Shown here: positions 1 to 4,979 of the stretch, in pieces
How the letters are laid out: every line of letters starts with the position of its first letter
Numbering within the stretch: the first letter of the stretch is position 1
DNA from: an uncultured Prevotella sp.
GTDB lineage: Bacteria > Bacteroidota > Bacteroidia > Bacteroidales > Bacteroidaceae
NCBI GenBank assembly: GCA_934254985.1
Contig: CAKQMS010000063.1
Coordinates: 1-6,600 of the forward strand
Direction: 5' to 3'
Length of the DNA: 6,600 bases
The notes under the pieces: model-generated
Databases searched by the model: none
What the model was told of the DNA's origin: nothing
Seen by the model: the letters and a program-made list of their open reading frames with translations, nothing else
Program-made: the position numbers and the translations under genes

Positions 1-47
1 GTTAAGTAATGTCATAACGACGTAAGTAATATAAATGTAAAATAATA

Positions 48-84
48 AAGCCGTGTAATTCTGTATGGTTACACGGCTTTTTTT
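48..84 (+). terminator. Rho-independent terminator of an off-window upstream gene
   Basis: A perfect 11-bp stem (48-58 pairs with 69-79, core CCGTGTAA/TTACACGG) closes a 10-nt loop and runs into seven T residues (78-84). No complete gene precedes it in the window, so it most likely ends a plus-strand gene whose 3' end lies just outside. The ATG at 65 of the following frame lies in the loop, which casts doubt on that codon as a start. Confidence 0.85.
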
Positions 85-475
85 CTTAATATTTCTCTTG
101 AAAAAAAATCCACGCTTGCGCACTTTGTTAGTCACTGTGCCATTCGACTTGACAGTAAAAGTACTTCTGTTTATAGGTAAGGTATTTCATCTTTCCTACA
201 ACGCTGTAAACATCATTATATGGTACATGATATTTCCCATGTTTTGGATGGCAATATTAGACTATAAATTTCATCGGATTCTTTTTGTTCCCATATGGCT
301 GGTACTGTGCTTAGGACTCGGTTATGTGCAGAGAAAAAAAATCAACCGCTTCTGCGATTTGTTATTCAGGTTGTCTCAAGAATTCATCCTTTCTTTTGGC
401 AATTACTACCTGTGGTCTGTCATTATCTGCCTACTCATACCATTGCTGATAACGATTGCTTTGCTGATTGCCTAA
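65..475 (+). CDS. Small multi-pass membrane protein of unknown function (start uncertain)
   Basis: The frame encodes up to 136 residues and is strongly hydrophobic. Likely membrane segments lie near residues 27-40, 46-66, 70-88 and 113-136, with a short basic, polar loop (QRKKINRFCD, about 89-98) between the third and fourth. The piece around residues 42-66 (HLSYNAVNIIIWY, then FPMFWMAILD) and the C-terminal FGNYYLWSVIICLLIP look like a small uncharacterised membrane protein seen in Bacteroidales; this is recognition from memory, not a search. The longest frame is reported because 65 is its only ATG before the first membrane segment. That ATG lies in the loop of the preceding terminator with no ribosome site or promoter after the hairpin. 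The in-frame GTG at 137, giving about 112 residues starting just before the first hydrophobic segment, is a serious alternative. The N-terminus may also have been lost by rearrangement. No function is assigned. Confidence 0.5.
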   Translation: MVTRLFFLIFLLKKNPRLRTLLVTVPFDLTVKVLLFIGKVFHLSYNAVNIIIWYMIFPMFWMAILDYKFHRILFVPIWLVLCLGLGYVQRKKINRFCDLLFRLSQEFILSFGNYYLWSVIICLLIPLLITIALLIA

Positions 476-720
476 CCCAGTGGTGGCAAACCCTAATTTT
501 GGAATAGGTACCTGTAATAAAAATGCAGCGACTATAAAGTGTAATATCGAACTGACGGAAAAACGGTATGCAGCAATGTTGGAACTTATGCAAGTAAAGA
601 ATTCCTGATAATCCTTGTCCTTGCTGATATCATTCATGCCATGTCTTTTTAATCTTTCAAACAAGCAAGCGGTATGCCTTTGACTCCGTCTGGGCGTGTG
701 TAAGCCATGCTGCCTTGTGG
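431..720 (-). pseudogene. Possible decayed minus-strand coding fragment
   Basis: Reading minus from about 720, one frame gives a protein-like stretch (AYTRPDGVKGIPLACL) ending at a stop near 655. A second frame then continues with FERLKRHGMNDISKDKDYQE and a hydrophobic tail to 431. The two stretches abut at about 664, as a single frameshift would produce. No start codon context, promoter or recognised family supports an intact gene, and the 3' end overlaps the plus-strand membrane protein gene. It could simply be chance open frame; confidence is low. Confidence 0.2.
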
Positions 721-752
721 ATATTTAATACTATGAATTGCGTTGTTTTATT

Positions 753-844
753 GCTAACTTTTGTGGTAATTTAGAACTAACTTTTGTGGCAATTCATTTG
801 TAATTTTTGAGGTATTTCATTTGTAGTTTTTGAGGTACTACATT
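753..844. repeat. Four tandem 23-bp degenerate repeats
   Basis: Units at 753-775, 776-798, 799-821 and 822-844 are each exactly 23 bp with no spacer. The shared core is TA(A/G)(C/T)TTTTG(T/A)GG(T/C)A. Units 1 and 2 resemble each other most (CTAACTTTTGTGG in both), as do units 3 and 4 (TTTTTGAGGTA plus ACATT or TCATT). Position 11 is always G and 13-14 are always GG. The spacing is near two helical turns, as in iterons or cooperative binding arrays. No replication, recombinase or regulator gene is adjacent, so the role is unknown. Confidence 0.7.
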
Positions 845-880
845 TGGTATTTACAAGTAAAAACACTACCTTTTAATAAA

Positions 881-955
881 CTCGGCTGCACTCGGAAAAG
901 AAAGTAAGTATTCTTTTCTCTCGTTTGCACGAGTTTTGCAGCACATTTGCAGCAC
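881..955. repeat. Imperfect inverted and direct repeat patch, possible dispersed intergenic element
   Basis: CTCGG occurs twice (881-885, 891-895). GAAAAGAA (895-902) is inverted as TTCTTTTC (911-918) around an 8-nt loop. TTTGCAGCAC occurs twice, 11 bp apart (935-944, 946-955). The pattern, with purine- then pyrimidine-rich halves flanked by TGCACTCGG and TTGCACGAG, resembles intergenic elements I associate with Prevotella and Bacteroides genomes. Dispersal cannot be shown from one window. Confidence 0.4.
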
Positions 956-1037
956 GCTCACGCAGATGGCTTGTTTAATAACGGTTTGCATTTCGAGGAG
1001 GTTAAGTGAGTTTGGTATACAAGCAATAAATAAAGAT

Positions 1038-1070
1038 AATCCGTGTAACTCAAGTAGCCACACGGATTTT
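1038..1070 (-). terminator. Hairpin terminator downstream of the minus-strand hypothetical gene
   Basis: A 9-bp stem (AATCCGTGT at 1038-1046 with ACACGGATT at 1060-1068) lies 15 nt beyond the minus-strand stop codon at 1086-1088. The U-rich run after it on the minus strand is broken (ATTATCTTTATTT), and a short TTTT on the plus side could make it bidirectional. Its core CCGTGTAA/ACACGG matches that of the terminator at 48-84. Confidence 0.6.
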
Positions 1071-1085
1071 ATTGTAAACATAGTC

Positions 1086-1730
1086 TTACTTTTCTGGCTT
1101 CTCAATCACCATATACTTTGCTCCACATTCTACAAGTGTATTCCAATTAAGCGGACAGAAGTCGTGTGTGTAGACGAACTGTTTAGCTATTGGCTTGCCT
1201 TCCTTATTAGTGCTAGTGTCATGTGTTAAACAAACAATGCTGAGATACTTATCACCCAATTCTTGATTTTCTTCTATCCAATTGTTTTCATACGAGCAAT
1301 CAAACCACTGGTTGGTTATTAGTTTTTGCTCTTTAGTAGGTAGCGTAGCCGACGTTTCAACTCGTTCACCAATCAGATTCCTAAGAAAGCTACAGCAATC
1401 TGTATATTGTCGCTGAAAATTTTTATTATCATCTATGGAATTTATCTTTGCATTAAAGTCGCGTATAGCTTTTTTTGCCTCTTTTAATGTAAGACGTGTG
1501 ATAGGTTCAAAGTCGCAGAACTTGCCATCACGAGCGGCCATCGGAAAACGACGCTGAATAGTCACACCTTTTTTATTAAGACTATACCAAGTAACAATAC
1601 AGATATCCATAGAGCTAGTGCTTTGCTCTATTTCATTTATTTCCATGAAGGTGATGGAGTCCTGCTTACTTTTAACAAATCCTTCACCCTTTTTGAAACG
1701 TTCTGATAGATTATTATTAGTGTCGTTCAT
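1086..1730 (-). CDS. Hypothetical protein, 214 residues, no recognised family
   Basis: I do not recognise this protein. It is hydrophilic, with no signal peptide and no membrane segment, so it is probably cytoplasmic. Residues 1-40 are polar and likely flexible. A core from about 41 (DICIVTWYSL) carries charged helices (about 81-110) with a Cys-Cys pair at 112-113, then a Trp- and Cys-containing C-terminal half (QWFDCSYENN at 131-140, FCPLNW at 181-186). The open frame extends to 1769, but that stretch contains a TATCTTTG promoter box (1757-1764). The ATG at 1730 is therefore the better start, giving a short leader. It is a single-gene transcript with its own promoter and terminator. The flanking repeats and gene-poor DNA suggest accessory content, which is inference. 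Confidence 0.6.
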   Translation of the reverse strand: MNDTNNNLSERFKKGEGFVKSKQDSITFMEINEIEQSTSSMDICIVTWYSLNKKGVTIQRRFPMAARDGKFCDFEPITRLTLKEAKKAIRDFNAKINSIDDNKNFQRQYTDCCSFLRNLIGERVETSATLPTKEQKLITNQWFDCSYENNWIEENQELGDKYLSIVCLTHDTSTNKEGKPIAKQFVYTHDFCPLNWNTLVECGAKYMVIEKPEK

Positions 1731-1756
1731 ATTCTGTACATATTTTAATATATGGA

Positions 1757-1764
1757 CAAAGATA
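1757..1764 (-). promoter_or_regulatory. Bacteroidota -7 box for the minus-strand hypothetical gene
   Basis: The minus strand reads TATCTTTG, an exact match to TAnnTTTG, 26 bp upstream of the ATG at 1730. No clear TTTG-like -33 box is seen 19-21 bp further upstream, so this promoter is weaker on paper than the others. Confidence 0.5.
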
Positions 1765-1896
1765 ATCATTTTTTCTAAGCCTCCATAATTATTATTGCTG
1801 ATTCTTTATTTTTTAGCCGTAATTTGAATTTATGTGTAATTTATAAAGCATAACGCACCTATCCTTAGTTAAATACAGATTTTACATACATTCCCC

Positions 1897-1945
1897 AAAA
1901 GGCGTACAACTGAAATCATATAGATTTTGGTTGTACGCCTTTTTT
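1897..1945 (+). terminator. Long bidirectional hairpin terminator with no obvious upstream gene
   Basis: A perfect 14-bp stem (1897-1910 with 1930-1943, core GGCGTACAAC/GTTGTACGCC) continues through two G-U pairs into a 5-bp inner stem (1913-1917 with 1923-1927). Six T residues (1940-1945) follow on plus, and AAAA at 1897-1900 gives UUUU on minus. It lies between two divergently transcribed genes, where neither needs a terminator. It may insulate the radical SAM promoter or end a short RNA from 1770-1896. Confidence 0.75.
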
Positions 1946-1962
1946 CGTTTCTCACCATTCTT

Positions 1963-1994
1963 ATTCGCGAATTGGGTTTTAATTTGTATCTTTG
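1963..1994 (+). promoter_or_regulatory. Promoter of the radical SAM gene
   Basis: TATCTTTG (1987-1994) matches the Bacteroidota -7 consensus TAnnTTTG exactly. Twenty bases upstream is ATTC (1963-1966), a one-base variant of the ATTG seen at the other promoters in this window. Transcription would start near 2001, giving a leader of about 48 nt before the GTG at 2049. Confidence 0.65.
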
Positions 1995-2012
1995 CAGAAG
2001 AATCAACAATTG

Positions 2013-2045
2013 ATGATAGAAAATAATATAAATAAAAGTGTGTGA
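2013..2045 (+). CDS. Possible ten-codon leader peptide ahead of the radical SAM gene
   Basis: ATG at 2013 opens ten codons (MIENNINKSV) ending in TGA at 2043-2045. Only one codon (GAC) separates that stop from the GTG start of the main gene, in the same frame. It lies in the predicted leader, after the likely transcription start. It could couple translation to the GTG start. Alternatively it is the original N-terminus cut off by a stop mutation, or a chance frame in AT-rich DNA. Confidence 0.3.
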   Translation: MIENNINKSV

Positions 2046-2048
2046 GAC

Positions 2049-2888
2049 GTGATAACTCGATGCTATCTTCAAATAACCAATGTTTGTAATCTCGATTGTG
2101 TGTTTTGCCCAAAGACGGCGAGGGCTAAGCACACTCTGACGATGGAAGAATTTGATACGTTGACTTCGCAACTTAAGGGCGAAGTCAAGTTCTTGTATTT
2201 CCATCTCATGGGCGAGCCTTTTCTTCATGCTCAGTTGCCACAGTTTGTAAAGATGGCTAAGGATAAAGGTTTTGTTCCTGTGCTCACCACCAATGGCACC
2301 TTGCTGTCGCAACGCCCTGATATGCTTGATGCTTTGCCTCATAAGATTCAGATATCGCTCCATTCGCATGAGGGCAATGGCAAAGCCGACCTTGAGCGAT
2401 ATATTGATGATGTGATGACGTTTGCCATAGAAGCCGCACATCGTGGATGCGTCATCGTGTTGCGACTATGGAATGAGGGAGGTCACAATAGTATGAATGA
2501 TACTATCCTTAATCTGATAGCCAACCATGTGCCACAACCTTGGACTAAGAGATACGACGGTTGGAAACTTGCCGACTATCTATATATAGAAAATGATAAT
2601 ATGTTTGAGTGGCCCGACCTTCAGCATGCTACTTATGGCGAAGACGAAGTCTTTTGCTATGCTCTTCGCAATCAGATAGGTGTGCTTGTTGATGGTAGCG
2701 TGGTGCCATGCTGCTTAGATCACAATGGCGACATAAGCTTAGGTAATCTCTTTGACCAAAGTTTGGAGCAGATTCTCGCTTCTCCTCGTGCCACAGCAAT
2801 ATATCAAGGATTCACCAACCATGTAGCCGTAGAACCTCTATGTCAGCGCTGCGGATATTCTGCCGTTTCAAAAAGGTTTAGAAAGTAA
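2049..2888 (+). CDS. Radical SAM/SPASM domain protein
   Basis: The 279-residue protein opens with the radical SAM cluster motif CxxxCxxC (C13, C17, C20 in VCNLDCVFC), which binds the 4Fe-4S cluster that cleaves S-adenosylmethionine. MGEPFLH (54-60) is the GEP-like strand-2 motif, and TTNGTLL (80-86) is typical of the SPASM/twitch branch. The C-terminal part carries a short SPASM-type Cys set (C203, C221-C222, C265, C268) in the usual context DGSVVPCC, then GNLFDQSLEQI, then CQRCG; it probably holds an auxiliary cluster. GTG at 2049 is the only standard start: an in-frame TGA lies at 2043, and the next ATG would remove the cluster motif. The substrate is unknown. No precursor peptide or maturation partner adjoins it, so peptide or protein modification is possible but unsupported. 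It is convergent with the hemerythrin regulator gene. Confidence 0.9.
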   Translation: MITRCYLQITNVCNLDCVFCPKTARAKHTLTMEEFDTLTSQLKGEVKFLYFHLMGEPFLHAQLPQFVKMAKDKGFVPVLTTNGTLLSQRPDMLDALPHKIQISLHSHEGNGKADLERYIDDVMTFAIEAAHRGCVIVLRLWNEGGHNSMNDTILNLIANHVPQPWTKRYDGWKLADYLYIENDNMFEWPDLQHATYGEDEVFCYALRNQIGVLVDGSVVPCCLDHNGDISLGNLFDQSLEQILASPRATAIYQGFTNHVAVEPLCQRCGYSAVSKRFRK

Positions 2889-2950
2889 TTGGATGGGTTG
2901 ACAACACATCATGAGAAAAGCGAAAAATACGTCTCAAAAATGCAACAGGT

Positions 2951-3010
2951 TTCGATGGCCAACGAAGCCTGCTTCATTGCCCAACGAAGCAAGCTTCATT
3001 TGCCATCGAA
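2951..3010. repeat. Nested palindromic element between convergent genes
   Basis: An outer perfect 9-bp inverted repeat (TTCGATGGC at 2951-2959, GCCATCGAA at 3002-3010) encloses two near-copies of CCAACGAAGC (2960-2968 lacks the first C; 2981-2990), each followed by GCTTCATT (2971-2978, 2993-3000). Each inner copy can form a small GAAG/CTTC hairpin, or the first GAAGC can pair with the last GCTTC. It lies between two convergent stop codons and lacks a strong T run. It may act as a transcript-end structure or be a REP-like dispersed palindrome. Confidence 0.6.
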
Positions 3011-3023
3011 GCTATATTCATTT

Positions 3024-3983
3024 TTATTGTTTAATAGAGCATGCAGAGATATCTATAAGATTGTTTACGATGGCATAGATGGTAAGACCGGCAAGCGAGT
3101 GGATTTGTAGCTTGCGAGCTATGTTGCGTCGATGGGTGATTACGGTATTTACCGAGATATACAAATGGTCGGCAATCTCCTTGTTCGACATGCCTTGCAC
3201 CAGGCAGACGATGATTTCACGCTCGCGGTCGGATATCGACTCCATATTGTCGCTGTTGCTTATCATGTTTGAAAGTCGAGCCGAGACATCGTCGTTCTTT
3301 ATCTTTCTTTCCAATACGCGGATGGCAGGGATAAAGATTTCGTCCTCCACATTGCTGTGGTTGCTTAGCCATTCCTCGTTGTTGTACAGGTCGTAGAGGG
3401 TGCTGGTGAGCATATTGTTCGACTGACCGTCGTAAGGCAAATATTTTATGATGATGCTCTTTAGCTCCTGCAGTTTGCTTGTGGTATCGCCATGATGCTT
3501 TGAGAAAATATCGATATTGTAGTTTTGCATCTGCTCGCCTCTTAGCAATGCTTCAACATAAGGGAAGAGAGTCTTCTCCTCGTATTTCATGTGCTGCTGA
3601 ATGGCGTGGGCATAGTTGTCGTAGAGATGCAGAATGAGCACGGCAAGGTTGCCACCATTTGAAAGAGCCTCTTCTAAGCGCTTGCGGATGGAAGGAAGTT
3701 GGAATCCGAGGAAATATTTGTGTGAAGCCTGCAGATAGGTGAGCAGAGTGCTTACCGAAATCTTTTCGTCGTCAGGGTTAGGGCTATAGCCATTGATAAA
3801 GAAGTTTACTATGGCAAGAAATGTGTAGCAATCTACACCTTGCTCTTCGCAAACCTCGCTAACTGTTTTGTCGCCAAAACCAAGACGGATGCCGAAGGCA
3901 CCAAGACCTTGCAGCACACTATAGTTGTCGCGGATAAGTTCAATCATCTTATCGTCAGCTTCGTAGAGCTTCATCTTTTTCAT
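3024..3983 (-). CDS. Hemerythrin (YtfE/RIC-like) - LuxR-type HTH fusion regulator
   Basis: This 319-residue protein joins three parts. Residues about 15-66 resemble DUF542/ScdA_N (LGAFGIRLGFGD, VSEVCEEQGVD), but the family's adjacent Cys pair is replaced by Gly35-Phe36. Residues about 78-225 form a hemerythrin-like four-helix domain with candidate di-iron ligands H88, H131-x3-E135, H163 or H164, and H209-x3-E213; their order and spacing closely follow E. coli YtfE (H84, H129, E133, H160, H204, E208). Residues 249-310 are a LuxR/GerE HTH (SDREREIIVC, GMSNKEIADHL, TVITHRRNIARKL). YtfE/ScdA (RIC) proteins repair damaged iron centres after NO or oxidative stress; here the HTH implies sensing coupled to transcription, for O2, NO or iron state (inference). 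Start: ATG 3983 fits the leader; M4 is possible. The promoter overlaps an operator-like site at 4095-4118, suggesting autoregulation. Confidence 0.88.
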   Translation of the reverse strand: MKKMKLYEADDKMIELIRDNYSVLQGLGAFGIRLGFGDKTVSEVCEEQGVDCYTFLAIVNFFINGYSPNPDDEKISVSTLLTYLQASHKYFLGFQLPSIRKRLEEALSNGGNLAVLILHLYDNYAHAIQQHMKYEEKTLFPYVEALLRGEQMQNYNIDIFSKHHGDTTSKLQELKSIIIKYLPYDGQSNNMLTSTLYDLYNNEEWLSNHSNVEDEIFIPAIRVLERKIKNDDVSARLSNMISNSDNMESISDREREIIVCLVQGMSNKEIADHLYISVNTVITHRRNIARKLQIHSLAGLTIYAIVNNLIDISACSIKQ

Positions 3984-4068
3984 ATACCTTAAACTTTGTT
4001 TCTGTGTTAAAAATGGGGTGGGGGGAAGCTTTCTGACTTCTTCTACCTAATTATATATTATGATGGTG

Positions 4069-4100
4069 CAAAGATACGCTTTTTCTTCGACACCGACAAT
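4069..4100 (-). promoter_or_regulatory. Promoter of the hemerythrin-HTH regulator gene
   Basis: On the minus strand ATTG (4100-4097), a 20-bp spacer and TATCTTTG (4076-4069) form a Bacteroidota promoter. The predicted leader is about 80 nt and includes a C-rich run (complement of 4015-4025). The -33 box is inside the candidate operator at 4095-4118. Confidence 0.7.
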
Positions 4101-4118
4101 CATATATTGTTGGTATTC
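4095..4118 (-). promoter_or_regulatory. Candidate operator C, overlapping the -33 box of the regulator gene
   Basis: This site contains AATCATA, then GGTATT, at the spacing of the sites at 4253 and 5438, and matches the former at 18 of 24 positions. It is inverted relative to its promoter. It also overlaps an extended dyad: ACCGACAAT (4092-4100) and ATTGTTGGT (4106-4114) pair with one mismatch around CATAT. This dyad is much weaker in the other copies. Confidence 0.55.
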
Positions 4119-4137
4119 TGATTTTTATATTCTTTTA

Positions 4138-4161
4138 GCCTATCATTATATCGTGGTATCG
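4138..4161 (+). promoter_or_regulatory. Candidate operator D, weaker copy
   Basis: ATCAT (4142-4146), eight bases and GGTAT (4155-4159) reproduce the conserved core and its spacing; 14 of 24 positions match the site at 4253. It lies 43 bp from operator C, about four helical turns, in the same orientation, so a looped or cooperative arrangement is possible. Alone it could be chance. Confidence 0.35.
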
Positions 4162-4252
4162 TGAGCAAGAGAGAGGGGGTTAGTCATTATTTGTTGTGGT
4201 GTGCGTAGCATGTTTGAAAAGGCTTCTAATTATATGTTGGTAGCGATAGGCT

Positions 4253-4276
4253 AATAATCATAACTTTTTGGTATTG
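4253..4276 (+). promoter_or_regulatory. Candidate operator A at the flavodoxin promoter
   Basis: This 24-bp element (AATAATCATA, then GGTATTG) is identical at 22 of 24 positions to the one at 5438-5461. Its last four bases are the -33 ATTG of the flavodoxin promoter. The two copies also end exactly 20 bp before TACCTTTGCA, so a bound protein would contact RNA polymerase or occlude the -33 box in the same geometry at both genes. Confidence 0.65.
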
Positions 4277-4304
4277 TGGATGTTATGCTATTTCTTTACC
4301 TTTG
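4273..4304 (+). promoter_or_regulatory. Promoter of the flavodoxin-DUF2023 unit
   Basis: ATTG (4273-4276), a 20-bp spacer and TACCTTTG (4297-4304) form a Bacteroidota promoter. The predicted transcript starts near 4311 and has an AT-rich leader of about 48 nt with AAAGGA about ten bases before the ATG. Confidence 0.75.
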
Positions 4305-4359
4305 CAACCGAAATTCATAATATACCATTTTTTAAAGTAACTAAAAGGAATAATTAAAG

Positions 4360-4857
4360 ATGAAATCTACAATTGTAATTTACGGCTCTTCCACTGGCAC
4401 CTGTCAGTCGATAGCCCAGACCATCGCCTCAAAGCTTGATGCGCAAGCTGTAGACGTAGCAAGTATAGACGAAGCTACGATAAACAGTTATGACAATCTG
4501 ATTCTTGGCACCTCTACTTGGGGAGCAGGTGAGATGCAAGACGATTGGTACGACGGTGTGAAAACATTGAAGAATGCAGGCTTGGCTGGTAAAACCGTAG
4601 CTCTCTTTGGTTGTGGCGATAGCGAATCGTATCCTGACACTTTCTGTGGAGGTTTGAAGGAGTTGTATGACGCTGCTGTCGTTGCAGGAGGAAATGTGTT
4701 GCCAGGAGTTTCTACCGAAGGCTATACATTCGATGATAGTGAGGCTGTAGAAGATGGTAAGTTCCTTGGTTTAGTTCTTGATGAAATAAACGAGGATGAC
4801 AAGACCGAGGAGCGTATCAATGCTTGGATTGAGAGCATCAAGCCTTCGCTTTAAGGA
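4360..4857 (+). CDS. fldA: Flavodoxin (long-chain type)
   Basis: The 164-residue protein is a small soluble FMN electron carrier, able to replace ferredoxin in low-potential electron transfer, classically when iron is scarce. The phosphate-binding loop GSSTGTCQSIA (9-19) follows the first strand (TIVIY). TSTWGAGEMQDDWYD (about 51-65) and FGCGDSESYPDTFCGGLKEL (about 87-106) are the two flavin-ring loop regions, with the Trp and Tyr expected for isoalloxazine stacking. The length and the stretch before the last helix (STEGYTFDDSEAVEDGKFLG) fit the long-chain class. Cys15 follows the phosphate-loop threonine, where Asn or Glu is more usual. The ATG at 4360 agrees with the family N-terminus. It leads a two-gene unit with DUF2023, behind a promoter sharing an operator-like site with the chelatase gene. 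The coordinates include the TAA stop. Confidence 0.95.
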
Positions 4858-4917
4858 AGATTAGAAAATGAAATTCAGTTTTTTTATGTAGATTAGTTAT
4901 TCGTATTTGTCAGAATT

Positions 4918-4952
4918 AAGGAGTTGAGACACTACCATGGTCTCGGCTTCTT
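4918..4952 (+). other. Intercistronic hairpin between flavodoxin and DUF2023 genes
   Basis: Positions 4918-4930 and 4940-4952 pair over 13 bp (three G-U) around a 9-nt loop. No run of T follows, so it is not a standard terminator. It may lower readthrough or stabilise the flavodoxin message so that the two genes are made in unequal amounts. The gap between the genes is about 120 bp and has no clear TAnnTTTG promoter of its own. Confidence 0.5.
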
Positions 4953-4979
4953 GATTCTAAACTTAAACATTTGAATAGT

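Larger units (their letters stand above)
476..1085. other. Gene-poor, AT-rich intergenic stretch with repeats and possible gene debris
   Basis: No open frame here has convincing coding character on either strand. It holds a minus-strand fragment that may be decayed coding sequence (about 431-720), four 23-bp tandem units (753-844), an imperfect inverted repeat with a duplicated TTTGCAGCAC (881-955) and a hairpin terminator at its right end (1038-1070). The mix of repeats and debris suggests a site of past insertion or deletion; this is inference. Confidence 0.6.

Noticed and set aside
753..844. CRISPR-like array
   Set aside because: The 23-bp units are contiguous with no spacers, are degenerate, and no cas gene is present.
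48..1070. The similar hairpins at 48-84 and 1038-1070 as terminal repeats of one mobile element
   Set aside because: Similarity is limited to the CCGTGTAA/ACACGG stem core, both look like ordinary terminators, and no transposase or target duplication lies between them.
1869..2441. A 190-codon minus-strand open frame
   Set aside because: It runs through the hairpin terminator and antisense to the radical SAM cluster motif region; no promoter, no recognisable protein.
2889..3110. A 73-codon plus-strand frame after the radical SAM gene
   Set aside because: It overlaps the nested palindrome and the 3' end of the convergent regulator gene; its residues simply translate the repeat.
4015..4025. 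G-rich run (GGGGTGGGGGG) as a phase-variable tract or G-quadruplex
   Set aside because: The longest run is only six bases, it is in a leader rather than coding sequence, and there are too few G runs for a quadruplex.
4183..4204. A fifth operator-like sequence (GTCAT, then GGTGT)
   Set aside because: The spacing between the two blocks is ten instead of eight bases and both blocks carry mismatches.
4253..4276. Fur box or NarL-type heptamer pair
   Set aside because: AATAATCATAA resembles Fur-like sequence and TAATCAT/TACCAAA each match 6 of 7 NarL heptamer positions, but the conserved GGTATT block does not fit a Fur palindrome and the heptamer spacing is 5 rather than 2. Neither can be excluded as the true regulator.
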